From positions 744,001 through 808,000 of the forward strand of contig NZ_CP034086.1 in assembly GCF_003855495.1 (NCBI RefSeq): a stretch of DNA of 64,000 bases. The letters run 5' to 3'. The DNA is from Methylocystis rosea. GTDB taxonomy: Bacteria > Pseudomonadota > Alphaproteobacteria > Rhizobiales > Beijerinckiaceae. A model generated the notes under the pieces. That model ran no database searches and was not told the DNA's origin. It saw only the letters and a program-made list of their open reading frames with translations. Position 1 is the first letter of the stretch. Every line of letters starts with the position of its first letter. Both the position numbers and the translations under genes were made by a program. Positions 47,081-55,662 of this stretch are shown piece after piece.

Positions 47081-47101
47081 ATATTGGACACATATTGGAC
47101 A
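47081..47101 (+). promoter_or_regulatory. Tandem 11-bp repeat ATATTGGACA upstream of the integrase gene
   Basis: ATATTGGACA occurs at 47081-47090 and again at 47092-47101, exactly 11 bp apart, so two half-sites lie on one face of the helix. The site ends 16 bp before the integrase GTG. The same 10-mer recurs near attR (63555). Confidence 0.6.
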
Positions 47102-47117
47102 AGAGGGGGTTTTCGCC

Positions 47118-48398
47118 GTGGCAAAGACGGTCCGCGACGCCAAATTGGACAGCCGCGCAGCGCGCGAGAAACTGAAGCGCGCGCCTAAGCCTTATTTTCG
47201 CGCGCTCGATAGCGGCCTCCATCTTGGCTATCGAAAGGGCAAGAGCGGGGGGAAATGGGTCGTGCGCCGCTATCTCGGCGGAGAACAATATACCGTCGAG
47301 ACTATCGGGACCGCCGACGACGTTCAGGACGCCGACGGCAAGACCATTCTGAATTTTAGCCAGGCGCAGGCCGCGGCGCGCGAGCGCGCGCAGGAAGCGC
47401 GAGGGACCAAGGCCACGGGGCCATTCACTGTCAATGCCGCGATGGACGATTATCTCGCCCGGCTTGAGGCCGAACACTCGAAAAGCCTCACCGATGCGAA
47501 GAACCGCGCTGACAACTTGATCCGCCCCAAGCTGGGCGATCTGCTTGTGCGCGATCTGGATCGCGACGTGATCACGAAATGGCGGAATGGAGTCGCAGCT
47601 CGCGCACGGCATGTGCGCGGCAAGGCCGGCAAGAAATCTCGAGCGCTCGCTGCGCCGCAGACTGAAGAGGAAAAGCGGCGACGCCAAGCGACCGCAAATA
47701 GGACGCTAACCGTGCTGCGCGCGGCGTTGAACCAAGCATTTCGGGACGGCAAGACCGATTCAGACGCGGCATGGCGCGCCGTCAAGCCATTCCGCGAAGT
47801 GGAAGCGGCGCGCGTTCGCTACTTCACCGTCGACGAAGCGCAGCGGCTCGTAAATGCGGCGCAGGGCGCCTTTTGCCATCTCGTCAACGCCGCCCTGCTG
47901 ACCGGCGCACGTTACGGTGAGCTGGCGCGGCTACGCGTAGGGGATTTCAATGCCGACGCTGGGACGGTTTTCGTGAGTAAGAGCAAATCGGGAAAAGCGC
48001 GACACGTCGTCCTGACTGAAGAAGGGCAGCGGTTCTTCCGCCAGCTCGTTGCCGGGCGAGAAGCCAACGCGCCCATGCTTGAGAAGGACGGCGGCGGGGC
48101 TTGGGGCCAGTCGCATCAGCTGCGCCCTATGAAGGACGCATGCGAGGGTGCGAGAATCAAACCCGCGGCCGGCATCCATGTCCTCAGGCATACCTACGCC
48201 TCGCTGTTAACGATGGCCGGCGCGCCGCTCAATGTCGTGGCGCAGAACCTCGGACACAGCGACACCCGTATGTGCGAGAAACACTATGCACATCTTGCGC
48301 CGAGCTATGTCGCCGAAACGATCCGGAAGTTCGCGCCGACGTTCGGAACTGTGGAGCCCAGCAACGTCGTCGAAGTGCGCCGAGGCGGCGCCCGATGA
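47118..48398 (+). CDS. Tyrosine recombinase integrase of the element
   Basis: A 426-residue phage-type integrase. The N-terminal DUF4102-free arm/core-binding region (about 95-200) precedes the catalytic domain: first Arg in LLTGARYGELARLRVGD, HVLRHTYASLL (His-x-x-Arg), the GH of NLGHSDTRM and the nucleophile Tyr in CEKHYAHL. It catalyses integration and excision at tRNA-Glu. The start is GTG at 47118 after AAGAGGGGG. It overlaps the next gene (ATGA). Confidence 0.93.
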   Translation: MAKTVRDAKLDSRAAREKLKRAPKPYFRALDSGLHLGYRKGKSGGKWVVRRYLGGEQYTVETIGTADDVQDADGKTILNFSQAQAAARERAQEARGTKATGPFTVNAAMDDYLARLEAEHSKSLTDAKNRADNLIRPKLGDLLVRDLDRDVITKWRNGVAARARHVRGKAGKKSRALAAPQTEEEKRRRQATANRTLTVLRAALNQAFRDGKTDSDAAWRAVKPFREVEAARVRYFTVDEAQRLVNAAQGAFCHLVNAALLTGARYGELARLRVGDFNADAGTVFVSKSKSGKARHVVLTEEGQRFFRQLVAGREANAPMLEKDGGGAWGQSHQLRPMKDACEGARIKPAAGIHVLRHTYASLLTMAGAPLNVVAQNLGHSDTRMCEKHYAHLAPSYVAETIRKFAPTFGTVEPSNVVEVRRGGAR

Positions 48399-49138
48399 CA
48401 GAGCACTTAGGCAGGAACGAGTTAGCCCCGAAGCGATGGGGTGAACTGCCCTCGCAACTCCATCGGTGGTTCAGCGAAGAACTGGGCAGCGGCAATCCGA
48501 TTCGATCGATCGATCAATGCGTGGAATTGGCTACAGAAATCAGAAAAATTGTGAACGCGCACGAGAATGCCCGGCTTCGGGCAAGCTATTCCAAGAAGAA
48601 GGAAGAGGTTCCCCTTTCGCAACTAAAGGACGTCACACCGAGCGACGTTGAGGCAAAGAAGCGGAGCAAGGTCGCGGATCATGCGGTCTCGGTTTACGTG
48701 CAGCTCAACGAGCTCAGTCGGTCGTTGACCGAAATCGAAAAATTCTACGGCTGCGGCTATAGATTTGGCGACCTTAGCGTGAGCGAGTTTCAAGCGCGGA
48801 TATTGGAATTCAAGCTCGATCTCATGGCGCTCGGCGGCCATGGAGATCCAGAACCCGGCCCCTCACGCGGCGATCACAGCACACCGTGGCACCACCCCGC
48901 GAAAGAAATCGGCGAAGTAATCAAAAACTGCCTGACGCAGCTGGGCTACCGAGGCTCTAAGAGTCTGAGCGACGAGGCCAGCGCTTCAGTCGTCGTGGCG
49001 ACGCGAACGGTGAACCACGTCTTTGAGATGAACGTCTCACCAGCGGGCTTCGTTAGCGCGATGCGCTCGCGCGACCGCAAGCAGCGGCGCTCGGCCGACC
49101 AGACCCCCCTCGATTCTATCCTGTCCAATCGAAATTGA
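48395..49138 (+). CDS. Element protein of unknown function
   Basis: A 247-residue, mostly helical and charged protein. No catalytic motif is recognised. It has Lys/Glu-rich helices in the middle and a C-terminal basic region (RSRDRKQRRSADQ), so it may bind DNA or RNA. The ATG overlaps the integrase stop, indicating coupled translation with integrase. Its last codons overlap the left part of a TTGGACA inverted pair. Confidence 0.65.
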   Translation: MTEHLGRNELAPKRWGELPSQLHRWFSEELGSGNPIRSIDQCVELATEIRKIVNAHENARLRASYSKKKEEVPLSQLKDVTPSDVEAKKRSKVADHAVSVYVQLNELSRSLTEIEKFYGCGYRFGDLSVSEFQARILEFKLDLMALGGHGDPEPGPSRGDHSTPWHHPAKEIGEVIKNCLTQLGYRGSKSLSDEASASVVVATRTVNHVFEMNVSPAGFVSAMRSRDRKQRRSADQTPLDSILSNRN

Positions 49139-49147
49139 TTTTGGACA
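49122..49147. promoter_or_regulatory. Inverted TTGGACA pair upstream of the alpA-like gene
   Basis: TGTCCAAT (49122-49129) and TTTTGGACA (ending 49147) form an inverted pair with 12 nt between 7-bp arms. It lies 64 nt before the alpA-like start and shares the motif found at both element ends. Confidence 0.5.
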
Positions 49148-49181
49148 CTACGATTTGGTGGTGACGTCGCCACACTGCGCA

Positions 49182-49197
49182 TCGTTGTCAACAACGA
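49182..49197. promoter_or_regulatory. Perfect inverted repeat abutting the alpA-like ribosome-binding site
   Basis: TCGTTGT and ACAACGA flank a CA spacer (7-2-7). The right arm runs into the AGGAG site of the alpA-like gene, so a bound protein would block its expression. This is an operator candidate distinct from the TTGGACA motif. Confidence 0.45.
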
Positions 49198-49210
49198 GGA
49201 GCGCAGAGAT

Positions 49211-49486
49211 ATGGAAAACCGAGCGGCGTATAAAGTCCCGGAGTTTTGCAAAGATCATGACATGTCGCAGTCTGCTTACTACGAGCTGAAGCGCAAGGGT
49301 CGCGGCCCCCGGGAGATGCGGATCGGATCGAAGGGCGTGCGAATTTCGAGGGAAGCCGCCCAAGAGTGGCGCCGCCGCATGGAAGAGATCGCGGCCGAAG
49401 AGATCGCGGCCACGGAGTCCGCGTCATCGAACGTGAAAGAGAAGGACGCGGAGGAATCGGCGTCATCGGAAGAGGAGGCCGCGTGA
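49211..49486 (+). CDS. AlpA-like helix-turn-helix protein (excisionase/transcription regulator)
   Basis: A 91-residue protein. The N-terminal 55 residues form an AlpA/excisionase-type winged HTH (YKVPEFCKDHDMSQSAYYELKRKGRGPREMRIGSKGVRISREAAQEW). The rest is an acidic Glu/Ser/Ala tail. AlpA in P4-like elements activates or assists excision. It is the best candidate for the protein that reads the TTGGACA sites. The next gene starts immediately at its stop. Confidence 0.8.
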   Translation: MENRAAYKVPEFCKDHDMSQSAYYELKRKGRGPREMRIGSKGVRISREAAQEWRRRMEEIAAEEIAATESASSNVKEKDAEESASSEEEAA

Positions 49487-51004
49487 ATGCGGCCTTCAAA
49501 CGCGGCGACGCCCGCCCCTGATAGCTCAGGGAGCGGGCGTCAAATTCGAGCGCTTGGCCGGCGGCTCGATCGCGAAAATAATCCCCGCGCCGACGGCGCG
49601 CAATATTTTTCACGTCCGCATGCCGGACCTGTCCTCCGCGACTATCAAGCCGCTCTCGTCGACGGCGTCGGCGCCGCTTACCGCGACGGCGCGCGCAGCG
49701 TGCTCATGGTGTTGCCGACCGGCGGCGGTAAGACCGTTATTTTTTCGCGAGTCGTCCGCGGCGCCGCGGCGAAGAGCAAGCGCGTTCTACTGCTTGCGCA
49801 TCGCGTCGAGATCGTGGAGCAGATCGGCGCCGCCCTCGACTGTGAGGGCGTCGCACATGGGCTGATTGCGCCGGATGCTCCGGAGACCTCCCATGCGGTG
49901 CAGGTCGCGTCCGTGGCGACGCTGGCGCGCCGGATCGACGGATGGGCAGGCGCCTTTGACCTGATCGTCATTGACGAAGCGCATCACGCCGTCGCTGGCT
50001 CATGGGGAAAAATCCTTGCCGCCATGCCAAATGCGCACATTCTCGGCGTGACGGCGACGCCCGAACGTCTCGACGGGCGCGGACTTGGCGACGTCTTCGA
50101 AACAATGATCGAAGGGCCGTCGACAGGCGATCTTATCGCGGAAGGTCATCTTTCACGCCCCACCGTATTCGCGCCCACTTCGGCGCCCGACTTGACGGGC
50201 GTCAGGACTCGCATGGGCGACTATGAGATCGGCGACCTTCGCGCAGCGATGGGCGGCGTCATCATCGAGTCGGCAACCGCCGAATATGGGCGCATCTGCC
50301 CCGGAACGCCGGCCGTCACTTTTTGCGTGGACATCGCGCACAGCGAGGCGGTTGCCGCGCGCTTCCGATCGCATGGCTACCGCGCAGCGCACGTTGATGG
50401 CGAGATGCCCGCTCGGGAACGCCGCCGTCTCATCGCCCAGCTCGGGACGGGCGAGTTAAACGTCCTCACCAATTGCGGGTTGATCAGCGAAGGCGTCGAC
50501 GTTCCCGCGATCGGCGCCGCGATTTTGCTGCGCCCGACACAAAGCCTTGCGCTCTACCTTCAACAGGTCGGCCGTTCGCTTCGGCCGGCGCCCGGAAAAG
50601 ACCGCGCGCTGATTTTGGACTTCGCCCGCAATTCCTTGAGGCACGGCCTCCCGGACGACAGCCGCACTTGGTCGCTGGCTTCTAAGCCGCGGCGCGAACG
50701 CCCCACGTCCTCGGCGTCGGTTCGCCGCTGCAACGAATGCGGCGCGGTCAATCCGGCGAACGCGCGCGAATGTCTGGAATGCGGCGCCAGCCTGATGACG
50801 CCGCTCGAGCGCATGGAAGTCGCCATGAAGCTGCGCTCAGAGGAGACGGCGCGGCTTGGCGAACAACTTCGTTCGATGACTTACGCGCAGCGCATCGCTT
50901 GGGCCGGCGCGAACGAAGTCCGACTGCGGGCCGTTGCGTCCGCGTGTCAATATAAAAAAGGTTGGATCTTTCGCCGCCTTCAGGAAATGCGGGGTGCTGC
51001 ATGA
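49487..51004 (+). CDS. SF2 DEAD/DEAH-box helicase with C-terminal zinc ribbon
   Basis: A 505-residue helicase. Walker A is LPTGGGKT (about 83), the DEAH box is VIDEAHHAV, then VTATPERLDGRG and motif VI QQVGRSLRPAPGKDRA. A C-terminal zinc ribbon CNECGAVNPANARECLECGA follows at about 417. This SSL2/RecG-like type is common in phages and satellites as a replication helper. It follows the alpA-like gene with no gap and overlaps the next gene by 4 nt. Confidence 0.9.
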   Translation: MRPSNAATPAPDSSGSGRQIRALGRRLDRENNPRADGAQYFSRPHAGPVLRDYQAALVDGVGAAYRDGARSVLMVLPTGGGKTVIFSRVVRGAAAKSKRVLLLAHRVEIVEQIGAALDCEGVAHGLIAPDAPETSHAVQVASVATLARRIDGWAGAFDLIVIDEAHHAVAGSWGKILAAMPNAHILGVTATPERLDGRGLGDVFETMIEGPSTGDLIAEGHLSRPTVFAPTSAPDLTGVRTRMGDYEIGDLRAAMGGVIIESATAEYGRICPGTPAVTFCVDIAHSEAVAARFRSHGYRAAHVDGEMPARERRRLIAQLGTGELNVLTNCGLISEGVDVPAIGAAILLRPTQSLALYLQQVGRSLRPAPGKDRALILDFARNSLRHGLPDDSRTWSLASKPRRERPTSSASVRRCNECGAVNPANARECLECGASLMTPLERMEVAMKLRSEETARLGEQLRSMTYAQRIAWAGANEVRLRAVASACQYKKGWIFRRLQEMRGAA

Positions 51005-52365
51005 CGGTCGTCGTGCGCCCCATGAGCGGGCCCCGCTCGGTCACCAAATCGCGCGATCGGGTTGCTGTGACGGAAGATTCTGCCGCGCTCGAATTCGTAG
51101 AGCGCTTCCAAGAAGCTTTGCGCTTCGATCACAGCCGCGGCGCCTGGTTTAAATTTGATGGCGCGACATGGCGTCGGGACGGCACCCGCTGCGCTTTAGA
51201 ATGGGCACGGGAAATTGGCCGAGAACTCGCGCGCCGCATCAATGATGAACGCACGCGCGCCATCACTGGGCGCGCGGGCTTCGCTAAAGGTGTCGAGACC
51301 CTGGCCCGCGTCGACCAGCGCATCGCGGTAACGTCGGAGTGTTGGGACCACGACTCATTTTTGCTCGGCACGCCGGGCGGAACGGTCGACCTTAGGACCG
51401 GAAACTTGCGTGAGCCGAACCCCGCCGACTTGATCTCGAAAGCCACCGCCGTCGCTCCGGCCGTGAGGGGTGACTGCCCGCTATGGCTTCGGTTTCTCGA
51501 TGACGCCACTGACGGGGATGCGTCGGTGGTCGCCTTTTTGCAGCGCTGGGCGGGCTATTGCCTAACGGCTGACGTTCGGGAGCACGCTTTGCTTTTCATC
51601 GTCGGCGACGGCGGGAACGGAAAGTCTGTGTTCCTCAATACATTGCGCGGAGTGATGGGCACTTATGCTGTCAACGCGGCGATGGACGCTTTTACCGCAG
51701 CCTACGGCGACAAGCATCCCGCTGACCTCGCCGCCCTTCATGGCGCTCGCCTGGTCACCGCCAGCGAGACCGAACGTGGACGCGCCTGGGATGAGGTTCG
51801 CCTCAAAACGCTGACCGGCGGAGATCCGATATCGGCCCGCTTCATGCGGGGCAACTACTTCAACTTCGATCCGACCTTTAAGCTGACGTTCACCGGAAAC
51901 TTCAAACCGGATCTGCGCGGCGTGAATGAAGCGATGCGCCGACGCATCAGCATCGTGGCGTTCGATTACAAACCGGCCAAGCCCGATGCGCTACTCGAAG
52001 AGCGCCTTCGCTCCGAATGGCCCAACATTCTTCGATGGGCGATCGAAGGTTGCCGCGAATGGCAGGCGGGCGGGCTTCGCCGCCCGGCCGCTGTCATCGC
52101 TGCATCGGAATCGTATTTCCGGGACCAGGACGTCATCGGGCGTTGGATTGACGAAGAATGCGTTTTCGATCCCGCAAACGAACTGATGCGCACCCCCAGT
52201 TGCGATCTTTGGAAGTCGTGGTGTCGCTATGCGGCTTCCAATGCGAAAGCACCCGGTCGCATGAACGACCTCGTGAGCGCACTAGAGAAGCGCGGGGCAA
52301 AGGCCTTTCGAACAAGCACCGCACGAGGGTTGCGCGGCATCGCACTTCGCACTTGTTCTGGCTAA
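51001..52365 (+). CDS. P4-type phage/plasmid DNA primase-helicase, D5/SF3 part
   Basis: A 454-residue protein. A D5_N-like region (about 20-180) precedes the SF3 helicase core: Walker A FIVGDGGNGKSVFLNTL (about 203), Walker B-type LVTASETERGRAWDE, and sensor LKLTFTGNFKPDLRG with the Arg finger region AMRRRISIVAF. The N-terminal primase (AEP or TOPRIM) domain of P4 alpha is missing, so priming must come from elsewhere or from the host. It would unwind the element's origin, which is probably the iteron region just downstream. Confidence 0.9.
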   Translation: MTVVVRPMSGPRSVTKSRDRVAVTEDSAALEFVERFQEALRFDHSRGAWFKFDGATWRRDGTRCALEWAREIGRELARRINDERTRAITGRAGFAKGVETLARVDQRIAVTSECWDHDSFLLGTPGGTVDLRTGNLREPNPADLISKATAVAPAVRGDCPLWLRFLDDATDGDASVVAFLQRWAGYCLTADVREHALLFIVGDGGNGKSVFLNTLRGVMGTYAVNAAMDAFTAAYGDKHPADLAALHGARLVTASETERGRAWDEVRLKTLTGGDPISARFMRGNYFNFDPTFKLTFTGNFKPDLRGVNEAMRRRISIVAFDYKPAKPDALLEERLRSEWPNILRWAIEGCREWQAGGLRRPAAVIAASESYFRDQDVIGRWIDEECVFDPANELMRTPSCDLWKSWCRYAASNAKAPGRMNDLVSALEKRGAKAFRTSTARGLRGIALRTCSG

Positions 52366-52538
52366 AGCCGCACTGCTCGCCACGCTGACGGCGAGCGCGT
52401 CCGCATTCGCTCCTTCACCCGTGATACCCGGCATCAGCCCTCTCGCCCTCATGCAGCGATCGAGCGCCACTTATCCCATAGGTGCTTTGCAGACCCTCCA
52501 CCACCACCTGGTGCGCGCGGAGCGCGCGCCCCGTCCCC
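52366..52538. other. Gap between the D5 helicase gene and the iterons
   Basis: Non-coding DNA after the helicase stop. It is part of a 670-nt gene-free region; no separate feature is seen here. Confidence 0.4.
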
Positions 52539-52637
52539 GTGACGCCTGTGACGCCTGTGACACCAATTCTGGTTTTGCTCCCGCACGCGTGCGCGCGCGT
52601 ATAACGCGTAAAATAGAAAAGCCGTCACAGCCGTCAC
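52539..52637. other. Putative replication origin: two opposed iteron arrays around an AT-richer core
   Basis: Three 9-bp direct repeats GTGACGCCT, GTGACGCCT, GTGACACCA (52539-52565) face two inverted copies AGCCGTCAC (52620-52628, 52629-52637), all in strict 9-bp phase. Between them lies a segment with ATAACGCGTAAAATAGAAAA at its right end, the most AT-rich stretch locally. Iterons next to a D5/SF3 helicase gene are the arrangement of P4-type origins. The opposed orientation is visible directly; origin function is inferred. Confidence 0.5.
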
Positions 52638-52929
52638 TGCCGAAGTGAGCGCCCATAGGCGCGCGAGCGTCGCCGCCGACGTTGCTGCCCGTCCGGGAGA
52701 AAGAACCGCACCGCACGATAGGCAGGCGCGAAAGAGGCTGCAGAGGCTTCAGAGCGCGCGCCGACTCATCCACCAATCGCGACTTTTTGTGTCCGGCGGG
52801 CGGTGCAGAAATCGCGTCATTCGGAGCGCCCATTTCGCATCACGTCGCCTTGGCACGGCGAAAATAACAGCTAGGCGCAGCCATACGAAGCAACAAATAT
52901 AATGCGTTTGCGTGCGCTGGAAATTATGC
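52638..52929. other. Gene-free stretch between the putative origin and the terminase promoter
   Basis: Short open frames exist on both strands but none has a ribosome-binding site or recognisable protein. It probably carries the promoter of the packaging operon at its right end. Confidence 0.4.
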
Positions 52930-52951
52930 TGTCCAAGAATTGTCCAATAAG
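52930..52951 (-). promoter_or_regulatory. Tandem TTGGACA repeat upstream of the packaging operon
   Basis: TGTCCAAGAAT (52930-52940) and TGTCCAATAAG (52941-52951) are direct repeats in 11-bp phase; on the - strand each reads TTGGACA. They lie about 90 nt upstream of the first packaging gene, overlapping an AT-rich spot suited to a promoter. Confidence 0.55.
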
Positions 52952-53038
52952 GGCCGCGGACGCGCACATGACGAACGCGTTTCGTCAGCCGCCCGTCCGC
53001 CATGCGAGAGCGACGCAATTTTGTTGAAGGGGCGCACG

Positions 53039-53497
53039 ATGCAAGCCGCAGCGGCAATGGACACTACTACGAAGAAACTTCGTAGCGTGCTCACGAACGA
53101 TCCGCGCCGTCTTGCGGGTGTATCGATGCACACGCCGGAGGGGCGTCGGTTCAAGGATATCGTCGACGCGATTCTCGTCGAGTTCGGCGGTGATGCCGAC
53201 GTGACGCGAGTCCGCGAACTTGCGAGTTTGAAGTTCAGCCATGAGATGATTCAGGCTCAGGTCATCGCCGGCGATCTTGCGAAGACTGACGATCTCGTTC
53301 GGCTGAGCAATTTGATTGGGCGCGTGGAGAAAGACTTGCGCCGCCGCAAGGCTGCCCGGACAGCGATAACGCCGCCAGCGCATTCTTTGGCGAACATCAT
53401 CGCGCGACACCGCGCCGCTGATGAGGCCGCGCGCCGGGCCGCCGCAGCCACCCCCGCACCGCCCGCCGGCGACGGCGACAATGGGGATGGGCGCTGA
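53039..53497 (+). CDS. Putative terminase small subunit-like protein
   Basis: A 152-residue protein with a helical N-terminal half (RFKDIVDAILVEFGGDADVTRVRELASLKFSHEM) and an Ala/Pro-rich basic tail. The position two genes before terL, and the HTH-like helical content, suggest a small terminase that recognises the packaging site. No specific sequence signature confirms it. The ATG at 53039 has GAAGGGG 8 nt upstream. It overlaps the next gene by 1 nt. Confidence 0.5.
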   Translation: MQAAAAMDTTTKKLRSVLTNDPRRLAGVSMHTPEGRRFKDIVDAILVEFGGDADVTRVRELASLKFSHEMIQAQVIAGDLAKTDDLVRLSNLIGRVEKDLRRRKAARTAITPPAHSLANIIARHRAADEAARRAAAATPAPPAGDGDNGDGR

Positions 53498-53796
53498 TGA
53501 TCCTCGCAGCTCTCGCCTCTGCTGATCGCTCCAAGCTATACGCACTGGGCGAGCAACTGCACCGCGCCGCCGCGCTCGGCGAGCGGCGCTGGGCGGCGTT
53601 CCCGACGGTTCGCTCGCACGTTGGTGAATTGATGGCATCGCTGCGCCCCGGTTGCGAGGCCGCGGACGTCGAAGCTATCGCGCGACGCCTTGTGGGAACG
53701 GTGGATTATCGCGAGGGCGGCGACGCAGCCATTGAGCTGGCCTATGTCGAGGTCCTCGCCCACGGCGCCCGCTGGTCAGCGGAGGCGCTGTCTTGA
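53497..53796 (+). CDS. Element protein of unknown function in the packaging operon
   Basis: A 99-residue, mostly helical protein without recognisable motif. It is enclosed between a small-terminase-like gene (1-nt overlap) and terL (TTGA overlap), so it is translated as part of the packaging operon and probably acts with the terminase. Confidence 0.6.
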   Translation: MILAALASADRSKLYALGEQLHRAAALGERRWAAFPTVRSHVGELMASLRPGCEAADVEAIARRLVGTVDYREGGDAAIELAYVEVLAHGARWSAEALS

Positions 53797-55241
53797 GGCC
53801 TCTCGTCAGCTTGCGCGCAGCGCTCGACGATCCGGCATTGCTCGGGTCTGTCATGGCCGGCGCAAGTCGCGAACCGATGCGTGCACTCCTCCTCGCTTCG
53901 CAGGGCGAGGCGCTCACGTCATCGGAGCTGGAGCATTTCAGAAAGCTTACGCAGCGCGAGGTGCCGCCGGCGCAGCGTGTGCGCGAAATGCATATTCTCG
54001 CCGGTCGGCGATCGGGGAAGAGCAGCGGCGTCGCCGCGCTCGCTTGCTATCTCAGCGGGCTTTGTGACTACAGCGACGCCCTTCAGGCTGGCGAACGCGG
54101 TCTGGTTCTCTGCATCGCGGCAAGCACGCGCCAGGCGCGCACCATTCTCGACTACGTCTCGGGTTGCTTCGATGCCTCACCCGCGCTTTCACGGTTGGTG
54201 ACCGGTCGAACACAGTGGGCGCTGTCACTGGGCACCGGCATCGACATTGAAGTTCGTGCAGCCGATCATCGTGGCTTACGCGGCCCCACCGTTGTCGCTG
54301 CGCTCGCCGACGAAATCTGCCATTGGCGTTCAGACGAAAGCGCTTCACCTGATACGGAAATCATCGCGGCAGTTCGGCCAAGTCTCGTCACGACGCGCGG
54401 TCAACTGATCTCGCTGGGTTCGCCCCATGCCAAGCGGGGCTTCGCTTTTCAGGTCTGGCGCAAGCACTTCGGCCCCGCAGGCAATCCTCGCATCCTTGTC
54501 GCCTGGGGTCCGACGCGGGCGTTTAACCACACGGTGCCGGCCGACGAGATCGCGGCTGCTTACGAGGAGGACGCCGCCCGGGCATCGGCTGAGTGGGGCG
54601 CCCAATGGCGTTCGGACATTGACACGTTCGTGTCGCCAGAAACGGTTGCCGCATGCGTCATCCCTGGCCGTTTCGAGCTTCCGCGCGTCTCAGGCGTCCG
54701 ATACGTCGCGTTCATTGATGCTGCGGGCGGTTCGGGTGGTGACAGCATGACGCTGGCGCTCGCGCATCGCGAGCGCATCGGCGAGCGCGATGTTGCTGTC
54801 TTGGACGTTGTGCGTGAAGTTCGTCCGCCGTTTTCACCAGACGTCGTCACCCAAGAATTCGCAGGGATCATCAGGGGCTATGGGATCTCGCGTGCAACGG
54901 CAGATCGCTGGGGCGCCGATTGGGTCGCAGAAGCGTTCGCAAAGCACGGCGTGAGAGTTGAGCAGAGTGCGCGGCCGAAGTCCGATCTTTTTCGTGAACT
55001 GCTCGCCCCGCTGAACAGCGGGCGCGTTGAGCTCCTCGATAGTCAGCGCCTCATCGCGCAGTTATGCGGCTTGGAACGTCGGACCGCGCGCAGCGGGAAA
55101 GACAGCGTCGACCACGCGCAGGGCGGGCACGACGACGTTGCGAACAGCGCCGCCGGCGCGCTCGGCGAAGCGCTCGCCGGTGTGCGGCTGATCGAGTTTT
55201 CGGAATCGATGATCCGCGCGCTCGAGATGGGGCTGATTTAG
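53793..55241 (+). CDS. Phage terminase large subunit
   Basis: A 482-residue packaging motor. The ATPase has Walker A AGRRSGKSS (about 70), coupling elements in the IAASTRQARTILDYV segment, and Walker B VVAALADEICHW. The nuclease domain shows the acidic patch FIDAAGGSGGDS and HDDVANSAAGA near the C-terminus. The TTG start overlaps the preceding stop. No portal gene follows, unlike in complete prophages. Confidence 0.9.
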   Translation: MRPLVSLRAALDDPALLGSVMAGASREPMRALLLASQGEALTSSELEHFRKLTQREVPPAQRVREMHILAGRRSGKSSGVAALACYLSGLCDYSDALQAGERGLVLCIAASTRQARTILDYVSGCFDASPALSRLVTGRTQWALSLGTGIDIEVRAADHRGLRGPTVVAALADEICHWRSDESASPDTEIIAAVRPSLVTTRGQLISLGSPHAKRGFAFQVWRKHFGPAGNPRILVAWGPTRAFNHTVPADEIAAAYEEDAARASAEWGAQWRSDIDTFVSPETVAACVIPGRFELPRVSGVRYVAFIDAAGGSGGDSMTLALAHRERIGERDVAVLDVVREVRPPFSPDVVTQEFAGIIRGYGISRATADRWGADWVAEAFAKHGVRVEQSARPKSDLFRELLAPLNSGRVELLDSQRLIAQLCGLERRTARSGKDSVDHAQGGHDDVANSAAGALGEALAGVRLIEFSESMIRALEMGLI

Positions 55242-55254
55242 AGGAGCGAAAAAA

Positions 55255-55650
55255 ATGAAGCATTCATCACGTCTGACATACGAGCGTCACCCCATTGCGG
55301 GGGCCCGCCTCGCCTATGACGCCGCGCCGTCCGCGCTCGCCCGCAAGCCCGCGACGTCGACAAAGCCCAGCGCTTCGCCATCGCCCTCGGTCGCGCGCAA
55401 GCCCGCCGTCGACTCGCCTTCGCGCCAGGAAAACCTGCAGGCGATTTTGGATTTTCTCAGCGGCGCCTTGCCTCCCGCCTTGTTTGCCGAGGTCGAAACC
55501 GCGCTTGGGCAATACGTCAATGGATTTCAGGAGCCGGAGACGCCGCGGCAGCCTGCCGCCGATCGTCGTCCCCGGGTTGCCGCCGATTCTGCGGGCATGG
55601 GGGATTTCTTCGCGAGATTTCCTGCCGCGCGCGGCATTCGTTCAGTCTGA
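55255..55650 (+). CDS. Element protein of unknown function with C-terminal RFPxAR tail
   Basis: A 131-residue protein. The first half is Pro/Ala/Ser-rich and probably disordered. A short helical part (NLQAILDFLSGALPPALFAEVETAL) follows. The last 14 residues, FFARFPAARGIRSV, match the end of the 119-residue protein encoded at 56533 in the pattern F-x-RFP-x-AR-x-IR. The gene directly follows terL (13 nt). Confidence 0.6.
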   Translation: MKHSSRLTYERHPIAGARLAYDAAPSALARKPATSTKPSASPSPSVARKPAVDSPSRQENLQAILDFLSGALPPALFAEVETALGQYVNGFQEPETPRQPAADRRPRVAADSAGMGDFFARFPAARGIRSV

Positions 55651-55662
55651 GGGAGAATTGCG

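Noticed and set aside
46452..47687. Long - strand open frame of 411 codons across attL and into the integrase
   Set aside because: It is antisense to an intact integrase and runs through the tRNA fragment; composition is that of a GC-rich shadow frame.
52539..52637. CRISPR array
   Set aside because: The repeats are 9 bp, contiguous and without spacers; there are no cas genes. They fit iterons instead.
52471..52833. - strand open frame of 120 codons in the gene-free region after the D5 helicase
   Set aside because: It runs across the iteron arrays, lacks a ribosome-binding site and has biased Arg/Ser/Ala composition.
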